NCBI GenBank assembly: GCA_910579595.1
Contig: CAJTVM010000061.1
Coordinates: 1-15,929, forward strand
Source: an uncultured Oscillospiraceae bacterium
Lineage (GTDB): Bacteria; Bacillota; Clostridia; Oscillospirales; Oscillospiraceae
DNA length: 15,929 nt
Reading direction: 5' to 3'
Shown here: positions 5,905-12,910 of the stretch, piece after piece
How positions within the stretch are numbered: position 1 is the first letter of the stretch
Layout: each line of letters begins with the position of its first letter
Notes under the pieces: generated by a model
Database searches by the model: none
Told to the model about the DNA's origin: nothing
The model's input: the letters and a program-made list of their open reading frames with translations, nothing else
Translations under genes and position numbers: made by a program

Positions 5905-6675
5905 ATGAAAGAGCTGCTATTGGCCCTGCCTGCCGGGCGGACAACCCAGGGCGGCGTTTTTGGCCTCACCCCCGCCCACATGGCCTACCGGGTGGGCCTG
6001 GGGCCGAAGCTCTTGGGGGCGCGTCTGCCCGATGGGCTGCGGGGCGGGCTGATGCAGATTGACTGCGCCGGGTTCGACGGGACGGGCGATCCGGTGGGCT
6101 GCTGCCGCCAGATTTTGGGGGAGTGCCGCCGCCGGGGCTACCGGGGGATTGTATGCGATTTCGAGGGGCTGCCATCGGACTGCCTGTGCAAAATGGTGGG
6201 GATTTTGGATCGCAACTGCAACGCCCAGGGCTGGACGCTGTATGTGCCGGAAGCCTATGCCCGCCATGCCCCCAATGGCCGGGTGCTCATCCCCTCCGCC
6301 CTGACTCACGGCACTCTGGAGCGCCGCCTGCGGGATGCTTTGGAGCGGTATGGCCCCCACCGGGCAGTGCTGGCGGTGGAGTGGGTGCGGGAGGATTTCC
6401 TCCTCCCCGCCGGTGGGCGGGGGGAGCCGCTGGCCCCTGACGCGCTGGAGGGGATGGTCCGCCGCCTTGAGCCGGCGGTGTTCTTCGATCGGGGGTTGTG
6501 CGCCCATTACTTTACCTATATGGCGGGTCCGAAGGCCCACTTTGTGCTGTTCGACACCCCCCGCTCCATTCAGGAGAAGCTGGCGCTGGCGAAGCGGCTG
6601 GGGTTGTGCGCCGTGCTGCTGCCCCAGCCGGAGGTGGAGCCCCATTTGGAGGAGATTTTTGGTCCGAGCCCATAA
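5905..6675 (+). CDS. GH18-like TIM-barrel hypothetical protein
   Basis: A 256-residue protein without signal peptide or LysM repeats. The stretch GIVCDFEG (81-88) resembles the catalytic strand of glycoside hydrolase family 18 (DxDxE), with D85 and E87. Later parts (HYFTYM, then a QEKLALAKRLGL helix near 220) resemble the end of YaaH/SleL-like spore GH18 barrels, where the enzyme acts on cortex peptidoglycan. The usual leading Asp of the motif and any export signal are absent, so it may be a cytoplasmic or forespore protein, or have lost activity. The ATG at 5905 follows AAGGGGG. It is transcribed alone, divergent from yqeG, and ends at the bidirectional terminator that follows. The family call is by resemblance only. 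Confidence 0.6.
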   Translation: MKELLLALPAGRTTQGGVFGLTPAHMAYRVGLGPKLLGARLPDGLRGGLMQIDCAGFDGTGDPVGCCRQILGECRRRGYRGIVCDFEGLPSDCLCKMVGILDRNCNAQGWTLYVPEAYARHAPNGRVLIPSALTHGTLERRLRDALERYGPHRAVLAVEWVREDFLLPAGGRGEPLAPDALEGMVRRLEPAVFFDRGLCAHYFTYMAGPKAHFVLFDTPRSIQEKLALAKRLGLCAVLLPQPEVEPHLEEIFGPSP

Positions 6676-6711
6676 CAAACCCGGCCCCGCGTACGCGGGG
6701 CCGGGTTTGTT
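6674..6711. terminator. Bidirectional terminator, 38-bp perfect palindrome
   Basis: Arms 6674-6692 and 6693-6711 are exact reverse complements, GC-rich with AACAAA and TTTGTT ends. It starts inside the stop codon of the GH18-like gene and abuts the stop of the convergent gene at 6712, so it can end both transcripts. Confidence 0.85.
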
Positions 6712-7158
6712 TCATGCTTCGCCGGCGCGATGGGTAAAGTGCTCGACGTAGATCCGCTTGTAGAGATCCAGAATCTGCTGGTTGGTGGTCTCCCGGCAGC
6801 GGACAATGTCTCCAAGGGCCTCCGCCTTGGCCTGGCCCATGACGTCCCCCGGTGCGTAGGGCTTGCCGCTCTCGCCCACCCCCATCTCGGAGAGCTGCTG
6901 AATGGTTTCGTGGAGATAGCTGGTATCGCTCTGGATGGCGGCGATCTGCTGGAGCAGCCAGCTCAGTTCTACTTGACTATCATTCATTTCAGTGTCCTCC
7001 AAATTTGTATTTGGCGGGCACGCAAGGCATATCGTATCATCGGATAGGAAGCGTGCCCTGCCATGTTTCACAAGACCTCTGGCCCGTTTCGGCCAGGTCG
7101 CTTCGTATACGTTACCCTGCTCATCTACCACACGAATGTTTTTCTCGATGGGTGTCAT
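6712..7158 (-). CDS. Conserved hypothetical, two-part protein
   Basis: 148 residues. Residues 1-50 form a compact basic module (IRVVDEQGNVYEATW, then KRARGLVKHGRARF and ICLACPP). I recall it as recurrent at the start of clostridial hypothetical proteins, with no assigned role. Residues 58-148 are predicted helical (a QQIAAIQSDTSYL-type helix and later helices). The ATG at 7158 abuts AGGGGG with no spacer. An internal in-frame ATG at 6987 (Met58) has an ideal GGAGG 8 nt ahead, so a second, 91-residue product is possible. It is divergent from niaR and driven by a strong promoter that overlaps the niaR promoter. Confidence 0.7.
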   Translation of the reverse strand: MTPIEKNIRVVDEQGNVYEATWPKRARGLVKHGRARFLSDDTICLACPPNTNLEDTEMNDSQVELSWLLQQIAAIQSDTSYLHETIQQLSEMGVGESGKPYAPGDVMGQAKAEALGDIVRCRETTNQQILDLYKRIYVEHFTHRAGEA

Positions 7159-7231
7159 CCCCCTGTGTCAGATTAGCGCAGATGTCCCGGACGCTGTTTT
7201 TTGTGATGGGTGCCTTCCCCAGTCCGAGGCA

Positions 7232-7260
7232 ATTTTATCATGCGGCGGACAGCTTGTCAA
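7232..7260 (-). promoter_or_regulatory. Promoter of the hypothetical gene at 6712-7158
   Basis: On the minus strand a perfect TTGACA (7255-7260), 17 nt, TAAAAT (7232-7237). The leader to the ATG at 7158 is about 65-70 nt. The -35 shares five bases with the niaR -35 on the other strand. Confidence 0.7.
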
Positions 7261-7318
7261 GGTTTGCAATCTGTGCTATACTTTATGTCAAGACGCCAGA
7301 CCGGAAGGAGCCTTGACA
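7253..7318. promoter_or_regulatory. TGTCAAG boxes, possible NiaR operator
   Basis: CTTGTCAAG at 7253-7261 is itself nearly symmetric and overlaps both -35 elements. TGTCAAG at 7286-7292 and its exact inverse CTTGACA at 7312-7318 flank the niaR ribosome site with a 19-nt spacer. Such boxes around a repressor gene suggest autoregulation. The link to NiaR is by position. Confidence 0.45.
7254..7282 (+). promoter_or_regulatory. Promoter of niaR
   Basis: TTGTCA (7254-7259), 17 nt, TATACT (7277-7282). The leader to the ATG at 7318 is about 30 nt. Confidence 0.7.
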
Positions 7319-7827
7319 TGAACACGTCACAGCGCCGGGAGCGCATTTTAGAGTACCTGCGGGAGGCGGATTGTCCCCTGTCCGCCTCCGTCCTGGCCGG
7401 AAAGCTGTCGGTGAGCCGCCAGATCATCGTGGGGGACGTGGCCCTGCTCCGGGCCTCCGGTGAAGCCATTACCGCCACCCCCCGGGGCTATGTGCTGGAG
7501 CGCTCCCATCCGGGCATCACAGGCACCGTGGCCTGCCTCCACAGCCCGGAGGACATGGAACGGGAGCTGATGCTGATGGTGGACCAGGGGTGCACGGTGG
7601 AGGATGTCATCGTGGAGCACCCGGTGTACGGCCAGATTACCGGGCCGCTGGAGCTGTCCTCCCGGTATGATATCTCGGAATTTATACGGAAAGTAGAACA
7701 AAACGCCGCCCGGCCCCTGTCGGCGCTGACGGGCGGCATCCATCTGCACACCTTGCGGTGCCCCGATCAGGAGGCCCTGGACAGGGCGGCGGCGGCGCTG
7801 GAACAGGCGGGTTTTTTGGTGAAATAG
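7318..7827 (+). CDS. niaR: NiaR, niacin-responsive repressor of NAD genes
   Basis: A 169-residue repressor with an N-terminal winged helix (HTH_11, about 5-60) and a C-terminal 3H domain (about 68-165). NiaR (YrxA) binds niacin and shuts off NAD synthesis or niacin uptake genes in Firmicutes. The 3H metal-site residues H75, E83, H142 and H144 line up, with a constant offset of 4, with those I recall for Thermotoga TM1602. H101 is another family histidine. The ATG at 7318 has GGAAGGAG about 7 nt ahead. No nad or niacin transporter gene lies in the window, so its targets are elsewhere, apart from its own promoter and perhaps the divergent gene. Confidence 0.92.
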   Translation: MNTSQRRERILEYLREADCPLSASVLAGKLSVSRQIIVGDVALLRASGEAITATPRGYVLERSHPGITGTVACLHSPEDMERELMLMVDQGCTVEDVIVEHPVYGQITGPLELSSRYDISEFIRKVEQNAARPLSALTGGIHLHTLRCPDQEALDRAAAALEQAGFLVK

Positions 7828-7842
7828 GCCGTTTGCAACTGC

Positions 7843-7890
7843 TGGTTGCGGAACGTTCCAGCCGTTGCTGGTGGCCCGCAACCAAGTTTT
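7843..7890 (+). terminator. Possible terminator after niaR
   Basis: A 9-bp perfect stem (7843-7851 with 7876-7884) encloses a smaller CCAG/CTGG hairpin and is followed by TTTT (7887-7890). An alternative GCAAC/GTTGC stem (7835-7839 with 7845-7849) competes with it. The long loop and short T run make it weak. Confidence 0.4.
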
Positions 7891-7926
7891 CTGCTACCAT
7901 AAAGCCATGAAGGAGATGGCTTTACC

Positions 7927-8604
7927 ATGAAGCTGAACGAGAAAATTTTGTACTACCGTAAGGCCGCCAAGCTGTCCCAGGAGGAGCTGGCGGCCCAGGT
8001 CGGGGTATCCCGGCAGGCCGTGAGCAAGTGGGAGCTGGGCGATGCCACGCCAGAGGTGGACAAGCTGCTGGCGCTGGCAAGAGCCTTCGGGGTGACCACC
8101 GACGAACTGCTTGGTGAAAGCGACCCCACCGGTTCCCAGAAGCAGGCCCCGCCGCCCCAGGAAGGCCCCCGTGTGTACACTGTCCCCAACGCCCCGGCGG
8201 GGGATAACTTTGGCAAAGCCACGGGGCTGATCGGCCGGCTCCTCCGGCGGTATGGCTGGCTGGCCGGGGTATATATCGCCCTGAGCGGGCTGGGGACCAC
8301 CATCGTGGGGGCGCTGGCCCGGTGGGGCTTCGGGACCATGTTTGACACGTCCAGCCAGCTCATGGGAAGCATGGGCGGTTGGGGCGGCATGGGCAGCGTG
8401 GAGTTTTCCCCCAACACCCCGCCGGAGATACAGCAGGCATTACTGGAGGAACTTGGGCTCACCCCAGCCCCCTCGCCCTTAAGTGGGATGGAAAACTTGG
8501 CCCTGGGTTTTGCCACCATCATCCTTGTGATCGGCATCGTCATCATGATCGCCGGGGCGGCGCTGGCAGTGTACCTCTACCAGCAGGGGAACAAAAGGCC
8601 TTGA
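7927..8604 (+). CDS. Membrane-anchored XRE-family regulator
   Basis: 225 residues. Residues 5-62 are a Cro/cI-type helix-turn-helix (LSQEELAAQVGVSRQAVSKW is the core). A Pro-rich linker follows (about 66-98). One hydrophobic helix lies at about 108-132, then a Gly/Met-rich loop with the GSMGGWGGMGS stretch, and a second helix at about 192-217. The two helices should anchor it in the membrane with the DNA-binding part inside and the 60-residue loop outside. Many clostridial XRE regulators have such membrane tails of unknown function. AAGGAG lies 11 nt before the ATG. The next gene in line is the PTS-like permease, whose promoter carries a palindromic operator, so it may be the target. Confidence 0.8.
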   Translation: MKLNEKILYYRKAAKLSQEELAAQVGVSRQAVSKWELGDATPEVDKLLALARAFGVTTDELLGESDPTGSQKQAPPPQEGPRVYTVPNAPAGDNFGKATGLIGRLLRRYGWLAGVYIALSGLGTTIVGALARWGFGTMFDTSSQLMGSMGGWGGMGSVEFSPNTPPEIQQALLEELGLTPAPSPLSGMENLALGFATIILVIGIVIMIAGAALAVYLYQQGNKRP

Positions 8605-8638
8605 ACCACCCGTCCCCCAGCTTTGGCGAAAAAAGCGA

Positions 8639-8666
8639 TTGACATTTTCTCCACAGGCTGTATAAT
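8639..8666 (+). promoter_or_regulatory. Promoter of PTS_EIIC_2 permease
   Basis: Perfect TTGACA (8639-8644), 16 nt, perfect TATAAT (8661-8666). This is the strongest promoter seen in the window. Confidence 0.85.
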
Positions 8667-8700
8667 AGTCCGCACAGGTGTCATGACACCTGTGCGGACT
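8667..8700 (+). promoter_or_regulatory. 34-bp perfect palindrome at transcription start
   Basis: Arms 8667-8683 and 8684-8700 are exact reverse complements. The centre is TGTCATGACA, flanked by ACAGG and CCTGT. It begins at the base after the -10 element, so transcription starts within it. This is the place for a repressor operator. A T5 run follows at 8703-8707, so it could also stop transcripts arriving from the XRE gene. Confidence 0.75.
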
Positions 8701-8728
8701 TACTTTTTGAGTTTTGAGGGTGAGGAAA

Positions 8729-9829
8729 ATGGAAAAATTAAACGCGTTCCTAAAACGCAAAGACATCGTGATCTCCGGCAAACGCTACGGCATCGACGCC
8801 CTGGGGGCCATGGCCCAGGGCCTGTTCTGCTCCCTGCTCATCGGCACCATCATCAAAACCCTGGGGGAGCAGGCCGGCCTGCAATTCCTGGTGGACGTGG
8901 GAGGCTACGCCTCCGCCATGAGCGGCGCGGCCATGGCCATTGCCATCGGCTACGCCCTGAAAGCGCCCCCGCTGGTGCTGTTCTCCCTGGCCACGGTGGG
9001 CTACGCCGCCAACGCCCTGGGCAGCACCAGCCTGATCGAGGGGCAGGCCGGTTCCGGCGGACCGCTGGCGGTACTGTTCATTGCCATCATCGCCGCCGAG
9101 TTCGGCAAAGCCGTGTCCAAGGAGACGAAAATCGACATCCTGGCCACCCCGCTGGTGACCATCCTGGTCGGCGTGGGCCTGTCGGCGCTGATTGCCCCGG
9201 CTATTGGCACCGCCGCCACCGCCATCGGCAATATCATCATGTGGGCCACCGACCTCCAGCCCTTCTTCATGGGCATCATCGTCAGCGTGGTCATCGGCAT
9301 GGCGCTCACCCTGCCCATCTCCTCCGCCGCCATCTGCGCCGCCTTCGGCCTCACCGGGTTGGCGGGGGGCGCGGCGGTGGCGGGCTGCTGCGCCAATATG
9401 GTGGGCTTCGCGGTGCTGTCCTTCCGGGAGAACCGCTGGGGCGGCCTGGTGAGCCAAGGCCTGGGCACCTCCATGCTGCAAATGGGCAACATCGTGAAAA
9501 ACCCCCGCATCTGGCTGCCTGCCATTCTGGCCTCCGCCATTACCGGGCCCATCGCCACCTGCCTGTTCCGGCTGGAGATGAACGGCCCCCCCGTGTCCGC
9601 CGGCATGGGCACCTGCGGCCTGGTGGGGCAGATCGGCGTGTGGACGGGCTGGCTGTCCCCCAGCGAAAAGGCCGTGGCAAACGGCGCGGCGGCGATTGCC
9701 CCTGGCGCTATGGACTGGATAGGGCTGATTTTGATCTCCTTCGTCCTCCCGGCGGTGCTGTGCTGGCTGTTCGGCATCCTGTTCCGGAGGATCGGCTGGA
9801 TCAAGGAGGGCGACCTCAATCTGGATTGA
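8729..9829 (+). CDS. PTS_EIIC_2-type integral membrane permease
   Basis: A 366-residue, highly hydrophobic protein with about 9-10 membrane spans, rich in Gly and Ala. It resembles the PTS_EIIC_2 family (PF13303), a stand-alone EIIC-like protein without fused EIIA or EIIB domains. The substrate is unknown. No EIIA, EIIB, HPr or sugar enzyme lies nearby, so sugar phosphotransfer is doubtful and it may be a transporter of another type. The ATG at 8729 follows GGTGAGG; a TTG five codons earlier lacks a site. It has its own strong promoter with an operator palindrome and a terminator directly after its stop, so it is a tightly regulated single-gene unit. Confidence 0.8.
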   Translation: MEKLNAFLKRKDIVISGKRYGIDALGAMAQGLFCSLLIGTIIKTLGEQAGLQFLVDVGGYASAMSGAAMAIAIGYALKAPPLVLFSLATVGYAANALGSTSLIEGQAGSGGPLAVLFIAIIAAEFGKAVSKETKIDILATPLVTILVGVGLSALIAPAIGTAATAIGNIIMWATDLQPFFMGIIVSVVIGMALTLPISSAAICAAFGLTGLAGGAAVAGCCANMVGFAVLSFRENRWGGLVSQGLGTSMLQMGNIVKNPRIWLPAILASAITGPIATCLFRLEMNGPPVSAGMGTCGLVGQIGVWTGWLSPSEKAVANGAAAIAPGAMDWIGLILISFVLPAVLCWLFGILFRRIGWIKEGDLNLD

Positions 9830-9831
9830 CA

Positions 9832-9870
9832 AAACAGGGAGCATACCCGGAAAAGGTATGCTCCCTGTTT
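9832..9870. terminator. Bidirectional terminator between convergent genes
   Basis: A perfect 16-bp stem (9832-9847 with 9855-9870, loop of 7) carries AAA and TTT ends. It serves the permease on the plus strand and the asnA operon on the minus strand. Confidence 0.88.
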
Positions 9871-9871
9871 C

Positions 9872-10045
9872 TCAGTATCGGATGATGAAGTAGATCACAT
9901 ACACCCAGCTCAGCAGGCCGTGGAAAATGGCCCAGCCCACGGAATGCCAGGTGGTGTAGCTGATCACCATGGCCAGCGCGCTGCCGAAGCTGATGCCCGC
10001 CTTGGCCGCGCTGCTGGCGTTGAGATTGCCTTTGCGTTCGTCCAT
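9872..10045 (-). CDS. 57-aa small membrane protein
   Basis: The N-terminal 15 residues are polar (MDERKGNLNA). They are followed by two hydrophobic segments (about 17-31 and 36-55) linked by a TTWHS turn, ending in WVYVIYFIIRY. The sequence recalls a widespread clostridial small membrane protein of unknown role. I chose the ATG at 10045 because it has GGAGG 7 nt ahead. The ATG at 10060 and the GTG at 10063 have no such site. It starts 14 nt after the asnA stop and shares its terminator, so it should be cotranscribed with asnA. No function can be given. Confidence 0.75.
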   Translation of the reverse strand: MDERKGNLNASSAAKAGISFGSALAMVISYTTWHSVGWAIFHGLLSWVYVIYFIIRY

Positions 10046-10059
10046 ATGCCCCTCCTCCA

Positions 10060-11073
10060 TCACAGCAGGATGACGCCCGCCTCCCGGCAGGCCTCCAGGG
10101 TGCGGGGATCCCAGACGGAAGCCTGCACCTCGCCGATGTGGGCCTTGCCCAGCAGGAACATGGACACCCGGCTCTGGCCGATGCCGCCGCCGATGGTCAG
10201 GGGCAGCTCCCCCGCCAGCAGGGCGCGGTGGAAGGACAGCTCCCGGCGTTCGTCATGGCCGGAGGCGGACAGCTGGCTGTCCAGGGATTCCGGGGACACC
10301 CGGATGCCCATGGAGGAAATCTCAAAAGCATGGCCCAGCAGGGGATTCCACAGCAGGATGTCCCCGTTCAGCGTCCAATCGTCGTAGTCCGGGGCGCGGC
10401 CATCGTGGGGCTTGCCCGACTTCAGCGCCCCTCCGATGCCCATGAGGAAGGTGGTGGGGTGGTCCTTCACCCATCTGTCCTCCCGCTCCTTGGGGGACAA
10501 CTCGGGCCACAGGTCCTCCAGCTCCTGGGCGGTGACGAAGGATACCTCCCGGTCAATCGGCGGCAGGGTGGTGAGCTGGGGATACACCGAGCGCAGGGTG
10601 GCCTGGGTGTTGGCCAGGGCGGCGACGATGGTGTTCACCACGCCCTTTAAGTAGTCCACATTGCGGTCCCGGGGGGCGATGACCTTCTCCCAGTCCCACT
10701 GGTCCACATAGACGGAGTGCAGGTTGTCCAGCTCCTCGTCCCGGCGGATGGCGTTCATGTCGGTGTACAGCCCCTCCCCCACGGAGAACTGGTAGCGGTG
10801 CAGGGCCATCCGCTTCCACTTGGCCAGGGAGTGGACCACCTGGGCGTCCCGCCCCGCGTCGGGCACGTCGAAGGACACCGCCCGCTCCACGCCGTTCAGA
10901 TCGTCGTTCAGACCGGTGGACGCCTCCACAAACAGGGGGGCGGACACCCGGCGCAGGTTCAGCGCTCCGCCCAGATCGTCCTCAAACAGGCGCTTGAGCA
11001 GGCCAATGGCCTTTTGGGTGTCGTACAGGTTGAGCAGGGGGGCGTACCCCTGAGGAATGACGGTGGTCAGCAT
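10060..11073 (-). CDS. asnA: Aspartate-ammonia ligase
   Basis: A 337-residue AsnA (class II aminoacyl-tRNA-synthetase-like fold). It makes asparagine from aspartate, ATP and ammonia in the cytoplasm. Family stretches are present along the length: the VSFDVP region (about 70), KWKRMAL (about 86), MNAIRRDE (about 107), YVDQWDWEKVI (about 123) and the C-terminal TIGGGIGQSR (about 295) that holds the motif-3-like ATP-binding arginine. The length is typical. The ATG at 11073 has AAGGAG 7 nt ahead; the GTG six codons upstream would overlap that site. The leader from the promoter is only about 25 nt, so there is no room for a T-box. A 57-aa membrane protein gene follows. Confidence 0.96.
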   Translation of the reverse strand: MLTTVIPQGYAPLLNLYDTQKAIGLLKRLFEDDLGGALNLRRVSAPLFVEASTGLNDDLNGVERAVSFDVPDAGRDAQVVHSLAKWKRMALHRYQFSVGEGLYTDMNAIRRDEELDNLHSVYVDQWDWEKVIAPRDRNVDYLKGVVNTIVAALANTQATLRSVYPQLTTLPPIDREVSFVTAQELEDLWPELSPKEREDRWVKDHPTTFLMGIGGALKSGKPHDGRAPDYDDWTLNGDILLWNPLLGHAFEISSMGIRVSPESLDSQLSASGHDERRELSFHRALLAGELPLTIGGGIGQSRVSMFLLGKAHIGEVQASVWDPRTLEACREAGVILL

Positions 11074-11104
11074 AGGCTTTCTCCTTTTCACGATATCGGA
11101 CTAT

Positions 11105-11133
11105 ATTATACAGCGGGACAAATCAAAACGCAA
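11105..11133 (-). promoter_or_regulatory. Promoter of asnA
   Basis: A perfect TATAAT (11105-11110 on the minus strand) lies 17 nt after a poor -35 TTGCGT (11128-11133). The weak -35 may mean an activator is needed. Confidence 0.5.
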
Positions 11134-11136
11134 TCC

Positions 11137-11165
11137 TTGTGTTTTCCAATCCACTGTGATATAAT
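11137..11165 (+). promoter_or_regulatory. Promoter of the 11234-12850 genes
   Basis: TTGTGT (11137-11142), 17 nt, perfect TATAAT (11160-11165). It is divergent from the asnA promoter, with only a few bases between their -35 elements. Confidence 0.65.
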
Positions 11166-11233
11166 GCCAACATATTACAAGGGCAAGCCCGGATTTTCCG
11201 GCAAACTGCCCATGGCCCAGGGAAGCACAGCAC

Positions 11234-11593
11234 ATGGACAGAGCTCTGTTCCAGCGGCTCAACCAGATTTACGCCCCCCTGCGCGGCAGGGCCAACCGTC
11301 TGGCCCGGGCACTGGAGGAGGGCGGGCTCAAGGCGAAATGGGCCTGGTACGCCAACCACAGCGTGAAGGTGGACGGCGAATACCAGACCGAGGAATTTCC
11401 CCTCCCGGTGGTGGATGTGGGGGATCTGTGCGAGATCGGGCTCAACCTGGACGAATGCTGGATTGAGTCCCATCTGCCCAGGGCCGCGGCCCTGGCCTTC
11501 CCCTGGGCCCGTTTGCCGGGGGGGCGGAGGCCTGCGGCGCGGCCCTGCTGGCGGCAATGGAGGACTGCCGCCGGTGGAGGGACGGAACTATAA
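11234..11593 (+). CDS. Hypothetical protein, probably frameshifted near its end
   Basis: 119 residues as read. Residues 1-90 look like a real soluble domain (a RGRANRLARALEEGG helix, then FPLPVVDVGDLCEIGLNLDE). After the seven-G run at 11518-11524 the frame turns into Arg/Pro/Trp-rich sequence typical of a wrong frame. Adding one G there gives 30 further plausible residues (AEACGAALLAAMEDC onward), a total of 127, stopping at 11614-11616 and overlapping the M29 gene start by 8 bases. So either the gene is broken, a G is missing from the sequence, or the frame shifts during translation. The start has only a weak GGGA site 10 nt ahead. I do not recognise the family. Confidence 0.65.
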   Translation: MDRALFQRLNQIYAPLRGRANRLARALEEGGLKAKWAWYANHSVKVDGEYQTEEFPLPVVDVGDLCEIGLNLDECWIESHLPRAAALAFPWARLPGGRRPAARPCWRQWRTAAGGGTEL

Positions 11594-11608
11594 AAGGAGA
11601 CGATACCA

Positions 11609-12850
11609 ATGGTTGAAAATTTTGAGTCAAAGCTCAGCGAGTACGCCCGCCTGTTGGTGGAGGTGGGGCTGAACGTCCAGCCGGGGCAGACCCCCAGTAT
11701 CGAGGGCAATGTGGAGTACGCCCCCCTCATGCGGCAGTGCGTGTCCGCCTGCTTCGACTGCGGGGCCCGGAACGTGGTGCCCTACTTCGGGGACGACTTC
11801 ACCACCCGGGAGGCCTTCCTCCGGGCGGACGCCGCCGTGTTTGACGAGTACCCCAGCTATATGAAGGCCCGGGTGGACTGGTTTTTGGAGCAGAAGAGCC
11901 CCCGTTTGTCCTTCACCGGCTCCAACCCGGAGCTGCTGAAGGGGGTTGACCCCGCCCGCATCCAGGCCCGCCGCAAGGCGTCCGGCCCGCCCACCCGCGC
12001 CTACTTCGACGCCCTCACCGCCAACAGGTTCCAGTGGTGCGTGGGCGCCCACCCCACCCTGGCCTGGGCGGAAAAGGCGTTCCCGGACAAGAAGGGCGGG
12101 GAGGCGCTGGACGCGCTGTGGGACGCCATTTTCTCCGTGTGCCGGATCACCGGGGACGGCAAGGCCGTGGAGCGTTGGAAGGAGCACATTGCCGCCACGG
12201 CGCGGCGGGCAAAAGCCCTCAACGAGCACCAGTTCAAAACCCTGCACTATACCAATTCCCTGGGTACCGACCTGACCATCCGGCTCCCGGAAAACCACGT
12301 CTGGGCGGGGGGCAGCGACTTCACCCCCGAGGGGGTGGAGTTCGTGGCCAACATCCCCACCGAGGAGATCTTCACCGCGCCCCGTTGGGACGGGGTAGAG
12401 GGCCGGGTGTACGCCGCCCTGCCCCTGGCCATGGACGGCAACCTGGTGAAGGACTTCTACCTGGACTTCGAGGATGGCCGCATTGTGAACGTACACGCCG
12501 CCGAGGGGGAGGAGTTCCTCCGCCACGCCATCGACATTGATGAGGGGGCCCACTACCTGGGCGAGGTGGCCCTGGTGGCATACGACTCCCCCATCCGCAA
12601 CACGGGCATTTTGTTCTTCAACACCCTGTTCGACGAAAACGCCTCCTGCCACCTGGCCTTCGGCGAGGCGTACCCCAGCTGCGTCAGGGGCGGCGAGGAC
12701 ATGACCGAGGAGGAGCAGAAGGCGGCGGGGCTGAACCGCTCCATGACCCATGTGGACTTCATGGTGGGCACCGCCGATCTGTCTATTGTGGGAACCACCC
12801 AGGACGGGCGGGAGATCCCCGTGTTCGTGGACGGCAATTTCGCGTTTTAA
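11609..12850 (+). CDS. M29 family metallo-aminopeptidase
   Basis: A 413-residue peptidase of family M29 (AmpS/PepS/aminopeptidase T type). These broad-specificity cytoplasmic aminopeptidases use two metal ions. Family stretches are all present: NIPTEEIFTAP (near 247-257), GEVALV (near 321), FDENASCHLAFG (near 340-351) and NRSMTHVDFMVG (near 375-386), which carry the Glu, His and Asp metal ligands. The length is normal for the family. AAGGAG lies 9-11 nt before the ATG. The preceding gene, in its restored frame, would overlap this start, suggesting an operon with coupled translation. A phosphoglucomutase follows after 60 nt. Confidence 0.94.
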   Translation: MVENFESKLSEYARLLVEVGLNVQPGQTPSIEGNVEYAPLMRQCVSACFDCGARNVVPYFGDDFTTREAFLRADAAVFDEYPSYMKARVDWFLEQKSPRLSFTGSNPELLKGVDPARIQARRKASGPPTRAYFDALTANRFQWCVGAHPTLAWAEKAFPDKKGGEALDALWDAIFSVCRITGDGKAVERWKEHIAATARRAKALNEHQFKTLHYTNSLGTDLTIRLPENHVWAGGSDFTPEGVEFVANIPTEEIFTAPRWDGVEGRVYAALPLAMDGNLVKDFYLDFEDGRIVNVHAAEGEEFLRHAIDIDEGAHYLGEVALVAYDSPIRNTGILFFNTLFDENASCHLAFGEAYPSCVRGGEDMTEEEQKAAGLNRSMTHVDFMVGTADLSIVGTTQDGREIPVFVDGNFAF

Positions 12851-12910
12851 CCCTATGCCTTCCGCCCCAGGGGCGGGAAGCGTGAAATCATCATAAGGAG
12901 GACAAATCCA

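Noticed and set aside
6674..6711. 38-bp perfect palindrome as an operator
   Set aside because: It sits exactly between two convergent stop codons with T-rich ends on both strands, so a bidirectional terminator explains it.
8750..9844. 364-codon minus-strand open frame opposite the permease
   Set aside because: Shadow of the permease codons, very rich in Gln, Gly, His and Ala, and it starts inside the shared terminator.
9872..10063. Longer 63-aa version of the small membrane protein starting at the GTG at 10063
   Set aside because: It would overlap the asnA stop and has no ribosome site, while the ATG at 10045 has GGAGG at good spacing.
11074..11133. T-box riboswitch before asnA, expected in some Firmicutes
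   Set aside because: The promoter leaves a leader of only about 25 nt, with no specifier loop or antiterminator sequence.
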